Source of the DNA: an uncultured Dialister sp.
GTDB taxonomy: Bacteria; Bacillota; Negativicutes; Veillonellales; Dialisteraceae
Length of the DNA stretch: 31,498 bases
Direction: 5' to 3'
NCBI GenBank assembly: GCA_900314595.1
Contig: OMVW01000021.1
Location: forward strand, 1 to 31,498
The notes beneath the pieces are model-generated. The model saw only the letters and a program-made list of their open reading frames with translations. It did not search any database and was not told the origin of the DNA. Numbering within the stretch: the first letter of the stretch is position 1; the number at the start of each line of letters is the position of its first letter. Shown piece after piece: positions 7,150-14,771 of this stretch. The position numbers and the translations under genes were made by a program.

Positions 7150-7822
7150 ATATACCTATGATGACGGATATTTCCATGTAACTGAAATATTCGATTCCAT
7201 CGACGGCGAAGGAAAGAGGACCGGCCTCATGGCCACTTTCATCCGCCTTGCCGGCTGCAATCTCCGCTGCAATTACTGCGATACGAAGTATTCTCTTTCT
7301 CTTGAGGATACGGCGGAAGCGCTGACAGAGGATGCGCTCTATGAGAAAATCAGAAGTTTTCCCTGGAAGCGGCTGACCTTTACCGGCGGAGAACCGCTCC
7401 TTCACCCTCTCTACCATCTCCTGGACCGGCTGGGGAAAGAGGGCTATGAAAATAATATCGAGACAAACGGTGCCGTCCCCCTCTACCGGGAGCGTCCGGC
7501 GGGCACTTTTTATACCATGGACTATAAATGCAGCGGAAGCGGCATGAAGGAAGCCATGGACCTCCATAATTTCAAGCTTCTTGGAAAGAAGGACGTCCTG
7601 AAATTCGTGGTGAGCACAAAAAAAGACCTCCTAGAAATGAAGGAAGTCATTGAGACATATTTCCATGGAAATAACGATCCCCGGTTCTACGTAAGTCCCG
7701 TGTGGGGCAGAATCCGCCCGGCGGAGCTTGTGGAATTTGTAAGAAATAATCAGCTGCAGGACGTGACCGTCCAGGTGCAGCTTCATAAAATCATCTGGGA
7801 CCCGGACAGGAGGGGCGTATAA
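7139..7822 (+). CDS. queE: 7-carboxy-7-deazaguanine synthase (radical SAM)
   Basis: QueE rearranges 6-carboxytetrahydropterin to 7-carboxy-7-deazaguanine using S-adenosylmethionine, an iron-sulfur cluster and magnesium. The 227-residue protein has the cluster motif C40-x3-C44-x2-C47 in GCNLRCNYCDTKYS, IDGEGKRTGL just before it, and FTGGEPLLHP as the SAM-binding GGE motif. The ATG lies inside the end of queD and the stop is immediately followed by the folE start, so queD-queE-folE form a tight unit. Confidence 0.95.
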   Translation: MRNKYTYDDGYFHVTEIFDSIDGEGKRTGLMATFIRLAGCNLRCNYCDTKYSLSLEDTAEALTEDALYEKIRSFPWKRLTFTGGEPLLHPLYHLLDRLGKEGYENNIETNGAVPLYRERPAGTFYTMDYKCSGSGMKEAMDLHNFKLLGKKDVLKFVVSTKKDLLEMKEVIETYFHGNNDPRFYVSPVWGRIRPAELVEFVRNNQLQDVTVQVQLHKIIWDPDRRGV

Positions 7823-8389
7823 ATGGATCTGAAAAAACTGGAACAGGCGGCAAGGCTCATCATCGAGGCCGTAGGGGATGACCCGGCCCGTGAAGGCCTG
7901 CTTGAAACGCCGAAGCGCTTTGCCGATATGATGGCGGAACAATTTGCCTATAACGACGTATCCAATGAAGAAATTGCGAGAGAATTTGAAAAAACCTTCG
8001 CCACTCCGGAAAACGACATGGTGGTGGTGAAGGACATTCCGATTTTTTCCCACTGCGAACACCACATCGCCCTCATGTACAATATGAAAGTGGCCGTGGG
8101 CTACATTCCTCACGGACGGGTCATCGGCCTTTCCAAAATCGCAAGAATTGCTGATGCCGTGTCCAAGCGCTTCCAGCTGCAGGAACGGATCGGCACCGAT
8201 ATACGGGACGTGATGAAAATGGTCACCCATTCCGACGATGTGATCGTCTACATTGAAGGCGAACACTCCTGCATGACCGCCCGGGGCATCAAAAAGCCGG
8301 GTACAAGGACCAGGACCATCGCTTCTTCCGGCGCTTTTGGCACCGAGAGCGCTCTTCGGAATGAATTTATGAATATGGTGTTGAAGTGA
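7823..8389 (+). CDS. folE: GTP cyclohydrolase I
   Basis: FolE opens GTP to 7,8-dihydroneopterin triphosphate, the common precursor of folate and of the queD substrate. The 188-residue protein carries SHCEHH (zinc Cys about 78 and His about 81), GYIPHGRVIGLSKIARI, the third zinc Cys in GEHSCMTARG (about 150), and TRTIASSGAF near the end. This separates it from the related reductase QueF, which is shorter and lacks SHCEHH. The start codon begins at the base after the queE stop; CAGGAGGGG within the queE end is the ribosome-binding site. Its position suggests a copy dedicated to queuosine. Confidence 0.95.
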   Translation: MDLKKLEQAARLIIEAVGDDPAREGLLETPKRFADMMAEQFAYNDVSNEEIAREFEKTFATPENDMVVVKDIPIFSHCEHHIALMYNMKVAVGYIPHGRVIGLSKIARIADAVSKRFQLQERIGTDIRDVMKMVTHSDDVIVYIEGEHSCMTARGIKKPGTRTRTIASSGAFGTESALRNEFMNMVLK

Positions 8390-8391
8390 TT

Positions 8392-8524
8392 AACAGTCAG
8401 CTAATGGCAGAGTGCTTCATCAGCTGGTCGTTATTCGTTGTTCGTGATTCGTGATTCGTGAAGGTGTGCCGCTGATGCGGCACTTTTTTAATGGGGACTA
8501 TGCACAGGCGGGGTTGAAAATCAC
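8392..8524 (+). repeat. Heptamer-hairpin repeat, copy 5
   Basis: The words TTATTCG, TTGTTCG, TGATTCG and TGATTCG occupy 8431-8458, then TGAAGGTG, the hairpin GTGCCGC-TGAT-GCGGCAC (8466-8483), TTTTTT and the tail AATGGGGACTATGCACAGG. It lacks most of the conserved front block of the longer copies. It is the probable terminator of the queuosine operon. Confidence 0.88.
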
Positions 8525-8825
8525 GTATCCTGTGCTATCAAGTGACACTGAAGCAGGCTATGCGGATGGGTAAGCCTCCCCGAAGTTCGGGCAGGACGCG
8601 CAGCGGCCGGAGGGGCTGGACTCTCGTTCAAGTCGAAAATGAGCTAAAAGGTAAACTCATTCTCGGGGAGTTCCTGCAAGGCGGGTGAGGGGAAAATGTA
8701 GAAAAGCAGCCAGCCTGAATGCCTCGAATGTCCGGGCTCATGACCCGAAGGCCCCGCTTTCGAAAATGGTAAAAGAAAACCCGGAATTCGCAGTCGTCAT
8801 CCATTAAATCGATTCTAATTCCCAC
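8525..8825. other. Unexplained GC-rich intergenic stretch
   Basis: No supported gene. Several potential stems are visible: CTCCCCGAAGTTCGGG, GAAAATGAG paired with CTCATTCTC around CTAAAAGGTAAA (about 8635-8665), and GGGCTCATGACCC. I tried RNase P, SRP RNA, tmRNA and common riboswitch consensus words and none fitted. It may be a structured RNA, a leader of the following gene, or decayed sequence. Confidence 0.35.
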
Positions 8826-8850
8826 TTTTTACAGAATTCTTTTTTACCTA

Positions 8851-8859
8851 TGGTATAAT
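8851..8859 (+). promoter_or_regulatory. Extended -10 promoter of the penicillin-binding protein gene
   Basis: TGGTATAAT supplies TGn plus a perfect TATAAT about 70 bases before the start codon. TTTACA at 8828-8833 could serve as a distant -35 (20-bp spacer). Confidence 0.6.
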
Positions 8860-8927
8860 AATATAAATATATACCTCGATTCCCTTTCAAAAGTGGGAAA
8901 AGGGTTGATTGTATAAGGAGAAGTTCT

Positions 8928-10991
8928 ATGAAGAATTCAGATATTCGCCGTGTCCGGCCAAAGAAGAAATCTTCCTTCTTCACGAAGGTCATCGTATTTC
9001 TTCTGGTTATCGTCCTCATTGCGGGGGCCGGGGCTACGGCAGGTTTCCTTGTTTCCGTCACCGGAAATCTTCCGGATGTGACCACCAACATCCAGCCCAA
9101 CGCGTCTTCCCGCATTTATGATGAAAAGGGGCGGCTCATCACGACCGTCCATGCAGAGGAAAACCGTATTCCCGTTTCCATCAAAGAAGTGCCCCAGAAT
9201 CTGCAGAATGCCTTCGTGGCTGCAGAAGATGTGCGTTTCTATGAACATCACGGGGTGGACCCCAGAGGGATTCTCCGCGCTATCTGGTCGAACCTCATTA
9301 CCCGGAATGCCACCGGTCAGGGTGGTTCCACCATCACCCAGCAGCTGGCCCGCAACGCTTTCCTCACACAGGAACAGACCATCAAGAGAAAACTTCTCGA
9401 AGTGGTGCTGGCTCTTGAAATTGAAAGCAAGTACACCAAGAAACAGATTCTTGAAATGTACATGAACCAGATTTACTTCGGTCAGGGCTGCTACGGCATC
9501 CAGACCGCCTCCCGCGTCTATTTCGACAAAGATGTGAAAGATCTGACCCTTCCGCAGTGCGCCATGCTCGCAGGCCTTCCGAACAGCCCGAACTACTACT
9601 CTCCATTCCGCAGTGTAGAAGCAGCCAAATACCGCCAGGCCATCGTCCTCGACCAGATGGCCAAGTACGGGTATATTTCCCAGGCTGATGCAGAAGCTGC
9701 GAAAAAAGCGGACCTGCACCTCGCCAAACCCCAGTCCGGCAGCGCAACTTCCCGGGCGGCGTCCTATTTCATCAACTACGTCATTCAGGAAATCAGCGAT
9801 AAATACGATTCCGATGCCATCTACAAAGAAGGACTCCAGGTGTACACCACCCTGAACCTGGACATGCAGAAAGAAGCAGAAAAAGCTCTCAAAGCCGATC
9901 TTCCGCAGGGCTCCAAAGACAATAAGGGACTCACTCAGCCCCAGGGCGCCCTCCTCTCCATCGAAGTGGGTACCGGCCATATCAAAGCCATGGTAGGCGG
10001 CCGCGGCGAAGACCACTTCAACCGCGCGGTCCAGATGGTCCGTCAGCCGGGCTCCTCCTTCAAGCCTTTCGTCTATGTCACCGCTTTTGAAAATAAATTC
10101 AGCCCCTACGATACGGTAAGCAATGAAAAGAAGACTTATCCCGGCGGCTGGACCCCGAAGAACTACGGCGGCACTTCCGGCGGCAAAGTCACCCTGGAAG
10201 AAGCCCTCGTTCATTCCATGAACATCCCCACCATCGACCTGGCCAATGAAGTGGGCATGGGAAAAGTCCTGAAACTGGCCGAAGCCTGCGGTATTTCCAC
10301 CCTTGTCAAAGACGGGAAATCCACCGATAACAACCTGGCAGCTTCCATCGGCGGTCTCACCAACGGCGTATCCGTCTACGATATGGCCAAAGCCTACAGC
10401 GTATTTGCCAATAACGGCAAACTGGTAGAACCGATTGCCATCCTCAAAGTGGTGGACCGGAATGGAAATATCCTCGAAGACCATTCCGCAAAACCGGAAT
10501 ACAAACAGGTAGTCAGTGAAAATGCGGTTTACCGCCTCACCTCCATCCTGGAAGAAGTTATTTCCCGGGGCACCGGCGGAAATGCCTATATCGGGCGGTC
10601 TGCGGCAGGCAAGACAGGGACTACGGACGATGAACACGATGCATGGTTTGTAGGATATACTCCGAGCCTCGTGACGGCCGTATGGATTGGCGACGATACG
10701 AATACAAACGCCGGCTATACAGGCGGTACCGTTCCGGCAGCCATCTGGAGAGACTATATGAAAGAAGCCCTTCGGAACTACCGAGAAAAAGGATTCAATA
10801 TCCCAGCTTCCGTAAGAAATGAAATGGCCAAAGCCCGGGCAGCCGCCGCAGCCAAAGCAGCTGAAGAAGCGAAGAAGAAAGAAGACGAAAAGAAAAAAGC
10901 TGAAAAGGCTAAAAAAGGAAATAAACTCCTCGACCGCATTGCCGGCAAAATCACAAAACCGGTAGAAGGCCAGGGAAAGAAGACGAATTAG
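8928..10991 (+). CDS. Class A penicillin-binding protein (PBP1A family)
   Basis: A bifunctional peptidoglycan synthase of 687 residues, anchored in the membrane and acting outside it. A short basic cytoplasmic start (RRVRPKKKS) is followed by one membrane helix (about residues 21-43). The glycosyltransferase 51 domain shows EDVRFYEHHGVDPRG and GGSTITQQLARNAFLT; the transpeptidase domain shows SSFK (serine about 376), SMN, and KTGTT (about 562). The tail is rich in Ala, Lys and Glu and probably disordered. AAGGAG lies 7 bases before the ATG. It appears to be a single-gene unit followed by two tandem repeat copies with terminator hairpins. Confidence 0.95.
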   Translation: MKNSDIRRVRPKKKSSFFTKVIVFLLVIVLIAGAGATAGFLVSVTGNLPDVTTNIQPNASSRIYDEKGRLITTVHAEENRIPVSIKEVPQNLQNAFVAAEDVRFYEHHGVDPRGILRAIWSNLITRNATGQGGSTITQQLARNAFLTQEQTIKRKLLEVVLALEIESKYTKKQILEMYMNQIYFGQGCYGIQTASRVYFDKDVKDLTLPQCAMLAGLPNSPNYYSPFRSVEAAKYRQAIVLDQMAKYGYISQADAEAAKKADLHLAKPQSGSATSRAASYFINYVIQEISDKYDSDAIYKEGLQVYTTLNLDMQKEAEKALKADLPQGSKDNKGLTQPQGALLSIEVGTGHIKAMVGGRGEDHFNRAVQMVRQPGSSFKPFVYVTAFENKFSPYDTVSNEKKTYPGGWTPKNYGGTSGGKVTLEEALVHSMNIPTIDLANEVGMGKVLKLAEACGISTLVKDGKSTDNNLAASIGGLTNGVSVYDMAKAYSVFANNGKLVEPIAILKVVDRNGNILEDHSAKPEYKQVVSENAVYRLTSILEEVISRGTGGNAYIGRSAAGKTGTTDDEHDAWFVGYTPSLVTAVWIGDDTNTNAGYTGGTVPAAIWRDYMKEALRNYREKGFNIPASVRNEMAKARAAAAAKAAEEAKKKEDEKKKAEKAKKGNKLLDRIAGKITKPVEGQGKKTN

Positions 10992-11172
10992 TTTTGTGAG
11001 ACATTTGTCGGTTTTGCGGAATGAGTCACATACGGTATTCGTGGGTCAGCCTCACTGCGGCGAGCCCCGGATGCGTCAATCCCAAGATTTCGTGATTCGT
11101 GATTCGTGGTTCGTGAAGGTGGCAGCGCTGATGCGCTGCCGCTTTTTTGGGGGGGACTGTACGCAGGCGGAT
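10992..11172 (+). repeat. Heptamer-hairpin repeat, copy 6
   Basis: Front block GGTATTCGTGGGTCAGCCTC and GGCGAGCCCCGGATGCGTC, words TTTCGTG, ATTCGTG, ATTCGTG, GTTCGTG, then AAGGT, the hairpin GGCAGCGC-TGAT-GCGCTGCC (11121-11140) and TTTTTT. It begins at the penicillin-binding protein stop codon and is in tandem with copy 7. Confidence 0.9.
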
Positions 11173-11343
11173 TGATTGGAGACATTTGTCCGTTTTGCGG
11201 AATGAGTCACAAACGGTATTCGTGGGTCAGCCTCACTGCGGCGAGCCCCGGATGCGTCAAGCCCGAGATTTCGTGATTCGTGATTCGTGAAGGTGTGCCG
11301 CTGATGCGGCACGATTTTTTTATATGGGGTTTTGCACAGGCGG
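11173..11343 (+). repeat. Heptamer-hairpin repeat, copy 7
   Basis: Nearly identical to copy 6 through its front block, but with three words (TTTCGTG, ATTCGTG, ATTCGTG) instead of four, and a different stem, GTGCCGC-TGAT-GCGGCAC (11295-11312), followed by a T-run at 11315-11321 and TATATGGGGTTTTGCACAGG. Confidence 0.9.
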
Positions 11344-11365
11344 GGGAATGGACTTTTTTATAGAA

Positions 11366-11395
11366 CGCAAAAAATCCCCGGTCGTCTGACCGGGG
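11366..11395 (-). terminator. Minus-strand terminator hairpin
   Basis: CCCCGGTC and GACCGGGG form an 8-bp stem around a 4-base loop (11376-11395), preceded on the plus strand by an A-run, so that on the minus strand the stem is followed by ATTTTTTGC. It implies leftward transcription from the gene-poor region. The half-site TCTGACCGGGGATTTTATTT recurs at about 11531-11550. Confidence 0.7.
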
Positions 11396-11841
11396 TCCTG
11401 TTTGGGGCAGTATGGTTCCACGGATAGCAGGGACATAGACCTGGAACACGCAGAAATCGGAGCTGCCGTATGACGGAGGTGGTCTTTGAAGTTTGCATCC
11501 GGGAAGGACTGGAATCAGGAGTTTTTGTCTTCTGACCGGGGATTTTATTTTGCTTTGTGCCGGCACAGAGGCGGGAGAAAATCATCGGATCCATCCTTCC
11601 GCCCGGTTCGATCGATGGTGTACATCCGGGTTTATGAAGGATTTCTCAGGGGCCCTTTCTCCTGCCTCCGTTTATATAGTACAAAAAGTGAAATTTATTT
11701 TTGAAAATATTATATAAAATTTTTCTATGTAATATCGCAAGATGCATTTATAAATCCCGGAGGGGAAATTCAGCCTGATTTCGAGTCCCGAAATGCTTTT
11801 TCAACCATGGATATTTGGAGTGTTTCCCCTGTTTCTTATTT

Positions 11842-11880
11842 AAAATCCCCCTGACGGATGGCGGCCGTCAGGGGGATTTG
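11842..11880. terminator. Strong bidirectional hairpin in the gene-poor region
   Basis: ATCCCCCTGACGG (11845-11857) and CCGTCAGGGGGAT (11865-11877) form a 13-bp perfect stem with a 7-base loop, flanked by AAA and TTT-rich sequence. No gene adjoins it on either side. Confidence 0.75.
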
Positions 11881-12671
11881 TATTTTTGGAGTGTTCAGAA
11901 TGATCTAAGTCAGGGAACCATAGATTTATGGTTCGCTCAGGAGGTACATGGAGAATTCCTGCAGGAAAGGAAAGAAGTGCGCTTTCACGAACCTGCGGCT
12001 GCAGTACCACAGCCAGGTTCTGAAGAAAAGCGGGTCAGCATACTGAATATGTCTCTTTCACAAAAACACTGACTTCGTGCGGGGCGGGATCGCAGATGCC
12101 CGGATGGCAAAGGCACCCTTCTTTTCCTTTTCCGCCGCTTTTTGCCGATACATCCGGCAATTGGCTTTGGGACCGGGAAGAAGACCTCTTTCCTGCCTTT
12201 TGTGAAATTGAATCCGCCGGGAAATTCTGTAACAGTTAACGAAATGACATTTCCATGGCGGCAGGTCCATCGCCCGATTCAGGGACCAGGCCCTCCAACC
12301 AGCTCTTGGAAGCCGGCCCGGAGTCAGCCGCGGGACCTCACAGTCGAAAAAAATTCGGAGGCACAGCCTCATTGGATGTATTTTCATCACTTTTCAGGCG
12401 ATCCGGACGATGAAGTCCCCGGACGACGAAACCGGGAAAACAAAGCCGGGGCACCCTCGAAGGCGGATGAAAACAATCCGCGGAACAGTATGGGGAAACA
12501 TACTTTTCACCATAGCCTGTCTATATTATACATCTTTTATAGAAATATAAAAGACAATTGTCACCCTTTTTCATGGAACAAAGTTAAAAAGTGCGGTTTC
12601 ATCGGTGGTTTTTCCTTATTGAAATTTCCTTGACAGACTTATGAAAAAGAAATTATACGGCTTTTGATTAG

Positions 12672-13042
12672 GATAACTATAGAAATAAAAACTTTTGGTA
12701 CGGGGTTGTCGGGGTTCTCGGGATTATCGGGGGGTCGGGAAGGTGGCGGACACAATTCATAAAGTCCGCCGGTTATATTTGAGGAATAAGAATTTCGAAG
12801 AAGATAACTATAGAAATAAAAACTTTTGGTACGGGGTTGTCGGGGTTCTCGGGATTATCGGGGTGGTCGGGAAGGTGGCGGACACAATTCATAAAGTCCG
12901 CCGGTTATATTTGAGGAATAAGAATTTCGAAGAAGATAACTATAGAAATAAAAACTTTTGGTGCGGGGTTGTCGGGGTTCTCGGGATTATCGGGGTGGTC
13001 GGGAAGGTGGCGGACACAATTCATAAAGTCCGCCAGTATTAT
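12672..13042 (+). repeat. Triplicated 132-bp unit with TCGGG nonamers and a hairpin
   Basis: Units start with GATAACTATAGAAATAAAAA at 12672, 12803 and 12935 (steps of 131 and 132 bp). Each contains 9-bp words ending in TCGGG (GTTGTCGGG, GTTCTCGGG, ATTATCGGG, GTGGTCGGG), then AAGGTG and the hairpin GCGGAC-ACAATTCATAAA-GTCCGC. The first two units continue to GGTTATATTTGAGGAATAAG; the third breaks off after the hairpin. The copies are almost identical, so the duplication is recent. The open frame running through it (12695-13099) is a by-product of the 132-bp (44-codon) period. Confidence 0.92.
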
Positions 13043-13226
13043 TTTTATTGCACTTACAAGGCACATATAAGGCTGACTGATGAAAGGTATCCGGAATAGA
13101 TGACTCTATCGTAAGTCAGGAGGCTCTTCTCATTAGGAGGGTTCTGGCACGGCTGGGAGGACGACCTGTACATATGAGAAAAATCGTATTCATCGCAGAT
13201 GGGGCCGAAGGCCATATCTGAAACTT

Positions 13227-13300
13227 GCGCCCGAAGGGCGCCACCTCCCCGATAATCCCGACATCCCCGAAACCATTCCCGACAATCCCCGATTCAAAAG
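13227..13300 (-). repeat. TCGGG-nonamer repeat, minus-strand copy
   Basis: On the minus strand: CTTTTGAATCGGGG, a run of TCGGG words, GGGGAGGTG and the hairpin GCGCCC-TTC-GGGCGC (13227-13241). It lies downstream of the PARG-like gene and its terminator on the same strand. The adjoining 13043-13226 contains no gene I can support. Confidence 0.8.
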
Positions 13301-13325
13301 ATGACCACGTATAGTTTTCCATATA

Positions 13326-13381
13326 AAAAGTGCCCTTTCAGGGCACTCCTTCACGAAGAACGAGGAACAAAGAACGAGATT
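13326..13381 (-). terminator. Heptamer tract and terminator after the PARG-like gene
   Basis: Directly after the minus-strand stop codon, words in phase (plus strand CACGAAG, AACGAGG, AACAAAG, AACGAGA at 13352-13379) lead through GTGAAGGA into GTGCCC-TGAAA-GGGCAC and TTTTT, then ATATGG, as in the longer repeats. Confidence 0.88.
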
Positions 13382-13382
13382 C

Positions 13383-14195
13383 CTATTTCCCAAACGTTTC
13401 CTGAAAGGCAAGAAGATTTTTCTTGTCATTTCCGCACCATACGGCAAAGATGATTTCATCAAAGAGGTTTTTCATATCTTCATACATGAGGACCGTATGG
13501 AAATCATCAGCCACGTCATAAGGGTCGTGGCCGAATACTCCGCAGCCCCAGGCGCCAAGCGTAATGGTCCGGCATCTTTTGGAGGCAAAGAGGGAGAGGG
13601 TATACCGGATCCGTCTGAGGCGGATGGCCCGTATTTCATAAGGGGCTAGGTGTCTGGCCGGTCCGCGGAGGTCCGGCGCTGCCAGGGTGACGACGGATGT
13701 CTCCCGGGGCGGCCCGAAAAGGACATAATCCTCATCCTGACTCTTTCGGAATATTTCCACATTCGGAGAAAAAATCATGCCGTCCGATTCGAGTCCCGAA
13801 AGGGAGCGGTTATAGGCATAGAGCCTGGAGCCCTCCCCGGAAGAGAGGGATGCATAGAGCGTGCTTTCCCGGCAGAGGCATTCTTCCTGGGACACCGCGC
13901 CCCAGAGGTAGCCGCCGCCTGCTTCGTAGGCATTGGCAAAGTTGAGGACCCCTTCTCCCGCATGGTCCATGGTATCTCCTTCCACCACGGAAATCCGTCC
14001 GGCCCCGGTGCGGGGGAGCTTTTTCACTTCTTCTGCCAGGATTTCCAGATTTCCGGGGAGGTACACTTCCGCCTGTTCGAGCTCTGTCAGAGAATGGCGG
14101 AAACTCCAGGCCTTTCCATCAGCCGTTTCGTACAGCCCTTTCCGGAGAATTTCATGATTTTCCTTCGCAACAGCCTGATTTTTCGCGTAATCCAA
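13383..14195 (-). CDS. Microbial-type poly(ADP-ribose) glycohydrolase-like protein (TIGR02452/DUF2263 family)
   Basis: A 270-residue soluble protein. The family signature GGG-x7-QEE is present (GGGYLWGAVSQEE, residues 93-105), preceded by VLNFANAY. In bacterial PARG this loop binds the diphosphate and the second glutamate cleaves the ribose-ribose or protein-ribose bond, so ADP-ribosyl removal is plausible, although substrates in Firmicutes are largely unknown. The C-terminal part (ITLGAWGCGVFGHDP, then YEDMKNLFDEIIFAVW) is the typical macrodomain-like ending. The start codon is TTG, with GGGAGG six bases upstream. It follows the phosphatase-like gene on the same strand, separated by a heptamer tract and terminator. 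Confidence 0.85.
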   Translation of the reverse strand: MDYAKNQAVAKENHEILRKGLYETADGKAWSFRHSLTELEQAEVYLPGNLEILAEEVKKLPRTGAGRISVVEGDTMDHAGEGVLNFANAYEAGGGYLWGAVSQEECLCRESTLYASLSSGEGSRLYAYNRSLSGLESDGMIFSPNVEIFRKSQDEDYVLFGPPRETSVVTLAAPDLRGPARHLAPYEIRAIRLRRIRYTLSLFASKRCRTITLGAWGCGVFGHDPYDVADDFHTVLMYEDMKNLFDEIIFAVWCGNDKKNLLAFQETFGK

Positions 14196-14244
14196 GATGA
14201 ACCTCCCGGAAATAAAAGGGTATTTCCATACCCGCGGATAAAAT

Positions 14245-14315
14245 AAAACAAAAGACCCGTTCCCTTCCGGCGGGCCTCTACGAACTAATCACTAACCGCT
14301 AAAAACTAAAAACTC
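14245..14315 (-). terminator. Heptamer tract and terminator after the phosphatase-like gene
   Basis: Plus-strand words CTACGAA, CTAATCA, CTAACCG, CTAAAAA, CTAAAAA (14278-14312) run in phase right up to the minus-strand stop codon. On the minus strand they lead into AGGCCCGCCGGAAGGGAACG and GGTCTTTTG, a weaker hairpin with a T-run. Confidence 0.75.
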
Positions 14316-14771
14316 TCATTTCACCCAGTCCCTGAATTTCCTGACCAGGATCCGGCAGGCCTTTTCCGACTGGTCGTAAGCTTTTTCAAAAGAGCCGCGG
14401 CCATAGGGATTGGAAATTCCGCTATCATCACCGTAAGCGGAAGAAAGGAGACGAAGTTTGTCATCCACATCACCGCCCAGAGTGTTGAAAATGCGGGGAT
14501 CCTGCAGGTTATCCATAAAGTAGATGTAATCATACTGATCGTAAGTCTTCCATTCCAGGGGCAGCGCCTGCCTCGGATTGCAGGGCACATCATGAGCAGT
14601 GAGGACATCCTGCCCTTCTTTGCAGAGGGCTCCGCCTTCTTTTTCAAAACGGGCGGAAGAGACGTAGATTTTTTCTTCCAGACCGGCCTTTTTTACCAGG
14701 TCTTTCATGATAAATTCCGCCATCGGCGGTTCACCGCTGCCGGTATGGGAAATAAAAAGCAGTTTGATCAT
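14316..14771 (-). CDS. Low-molecular-weight phosphatase homologue lacking the catalytic residues
   Basis: A 151-residue protein with the LMW protein-tyrosine-phosphatase fold by sequence: MIKLLFIS, then PPMAEFIMKDLVKKAGL, IYVSSA, YDYIYFMD and SFEKAYDQSEKACRILV, all at family spacing. Against the usual LFVCLGNICRSPMAE, the active-site loop reads LFISHTGSGEPPMAE, so the nucleophile Cys8 is Ser, Arg14 is Glu, and the acid of the DP motif is Asn121 (SNPY). No frameshift is needed. A phosphatase reaction is therefore very unlikely; a binding or regulatory role is possible. The internal ATG at 14771 is chosen because GAGGAA lies upstream of it and it matches the family N-terminus; an ATG seven codons earlier has no such site. 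Confidence 0.8.
   Translation of the reverse strand: MIKLLFISHTGSGEPPMAEFIMKDLVKKAGLEEKIYVSSARFEKEGGALCKEGQDVLTAHDVPCNPRQALPLEWKTYDQYDYIYFMDNLQDPRIFNTLGGDVDDKLRLLSSAYGDDSGISNPYGRGSFEKAYDQSEKACRILVRKFRDWVK

Larger units (their letters stand above)
11344..12670. other. Gene-poor 1.3-kb stretch with terminators
   Basis: No open frame here has a recognisable protein pattern, a good ribosome-binding site and natural codon use together. Minus-strand frames between about 11930 and 12390 give protein-like but broken stretches, which could be a decayed gene. Two strong hairpins mark old or present transcript ends (listed separately). About 11690-11760 is very AT-rich and could hold a promoter. A small RNA cannot be excluded. 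Confidence 0.5.

Noticed and set aside
7823..8389. QueF (preQ0 reductase) in place of FolE
   Set aside because: SHCEHH, GYIPHGRVIGLSK and the HSCMTARG zinc ligand are GTP cyclohydrolase I features.
8525..8825. RNase P RNA, SRP RNA or tmRNA
   Set aside because: None of the conserved core words of these RNAs could be found in either strand.
8937..10637. 566-residue open frame on the minus strand
   Set aside because: It is antisense to the well-supported penicillin-binding protein gene and has no recognisable domain.
11815..12633. Plus-strand open frames of 85 and 163 residues
   Set aside because: No ribosome-binding site, no known pattern, and unnatural composition rich in Pro, Lys and His; the first overlaps a strong terminator hairpin.
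12695..13099. Protein with three 44-residue repeats
   Set aside because: The open frame comes from the 132-bp DNA period; it spans hairpins and TCGGG words of a non-coding repeat, and has no ribosome-binding site.
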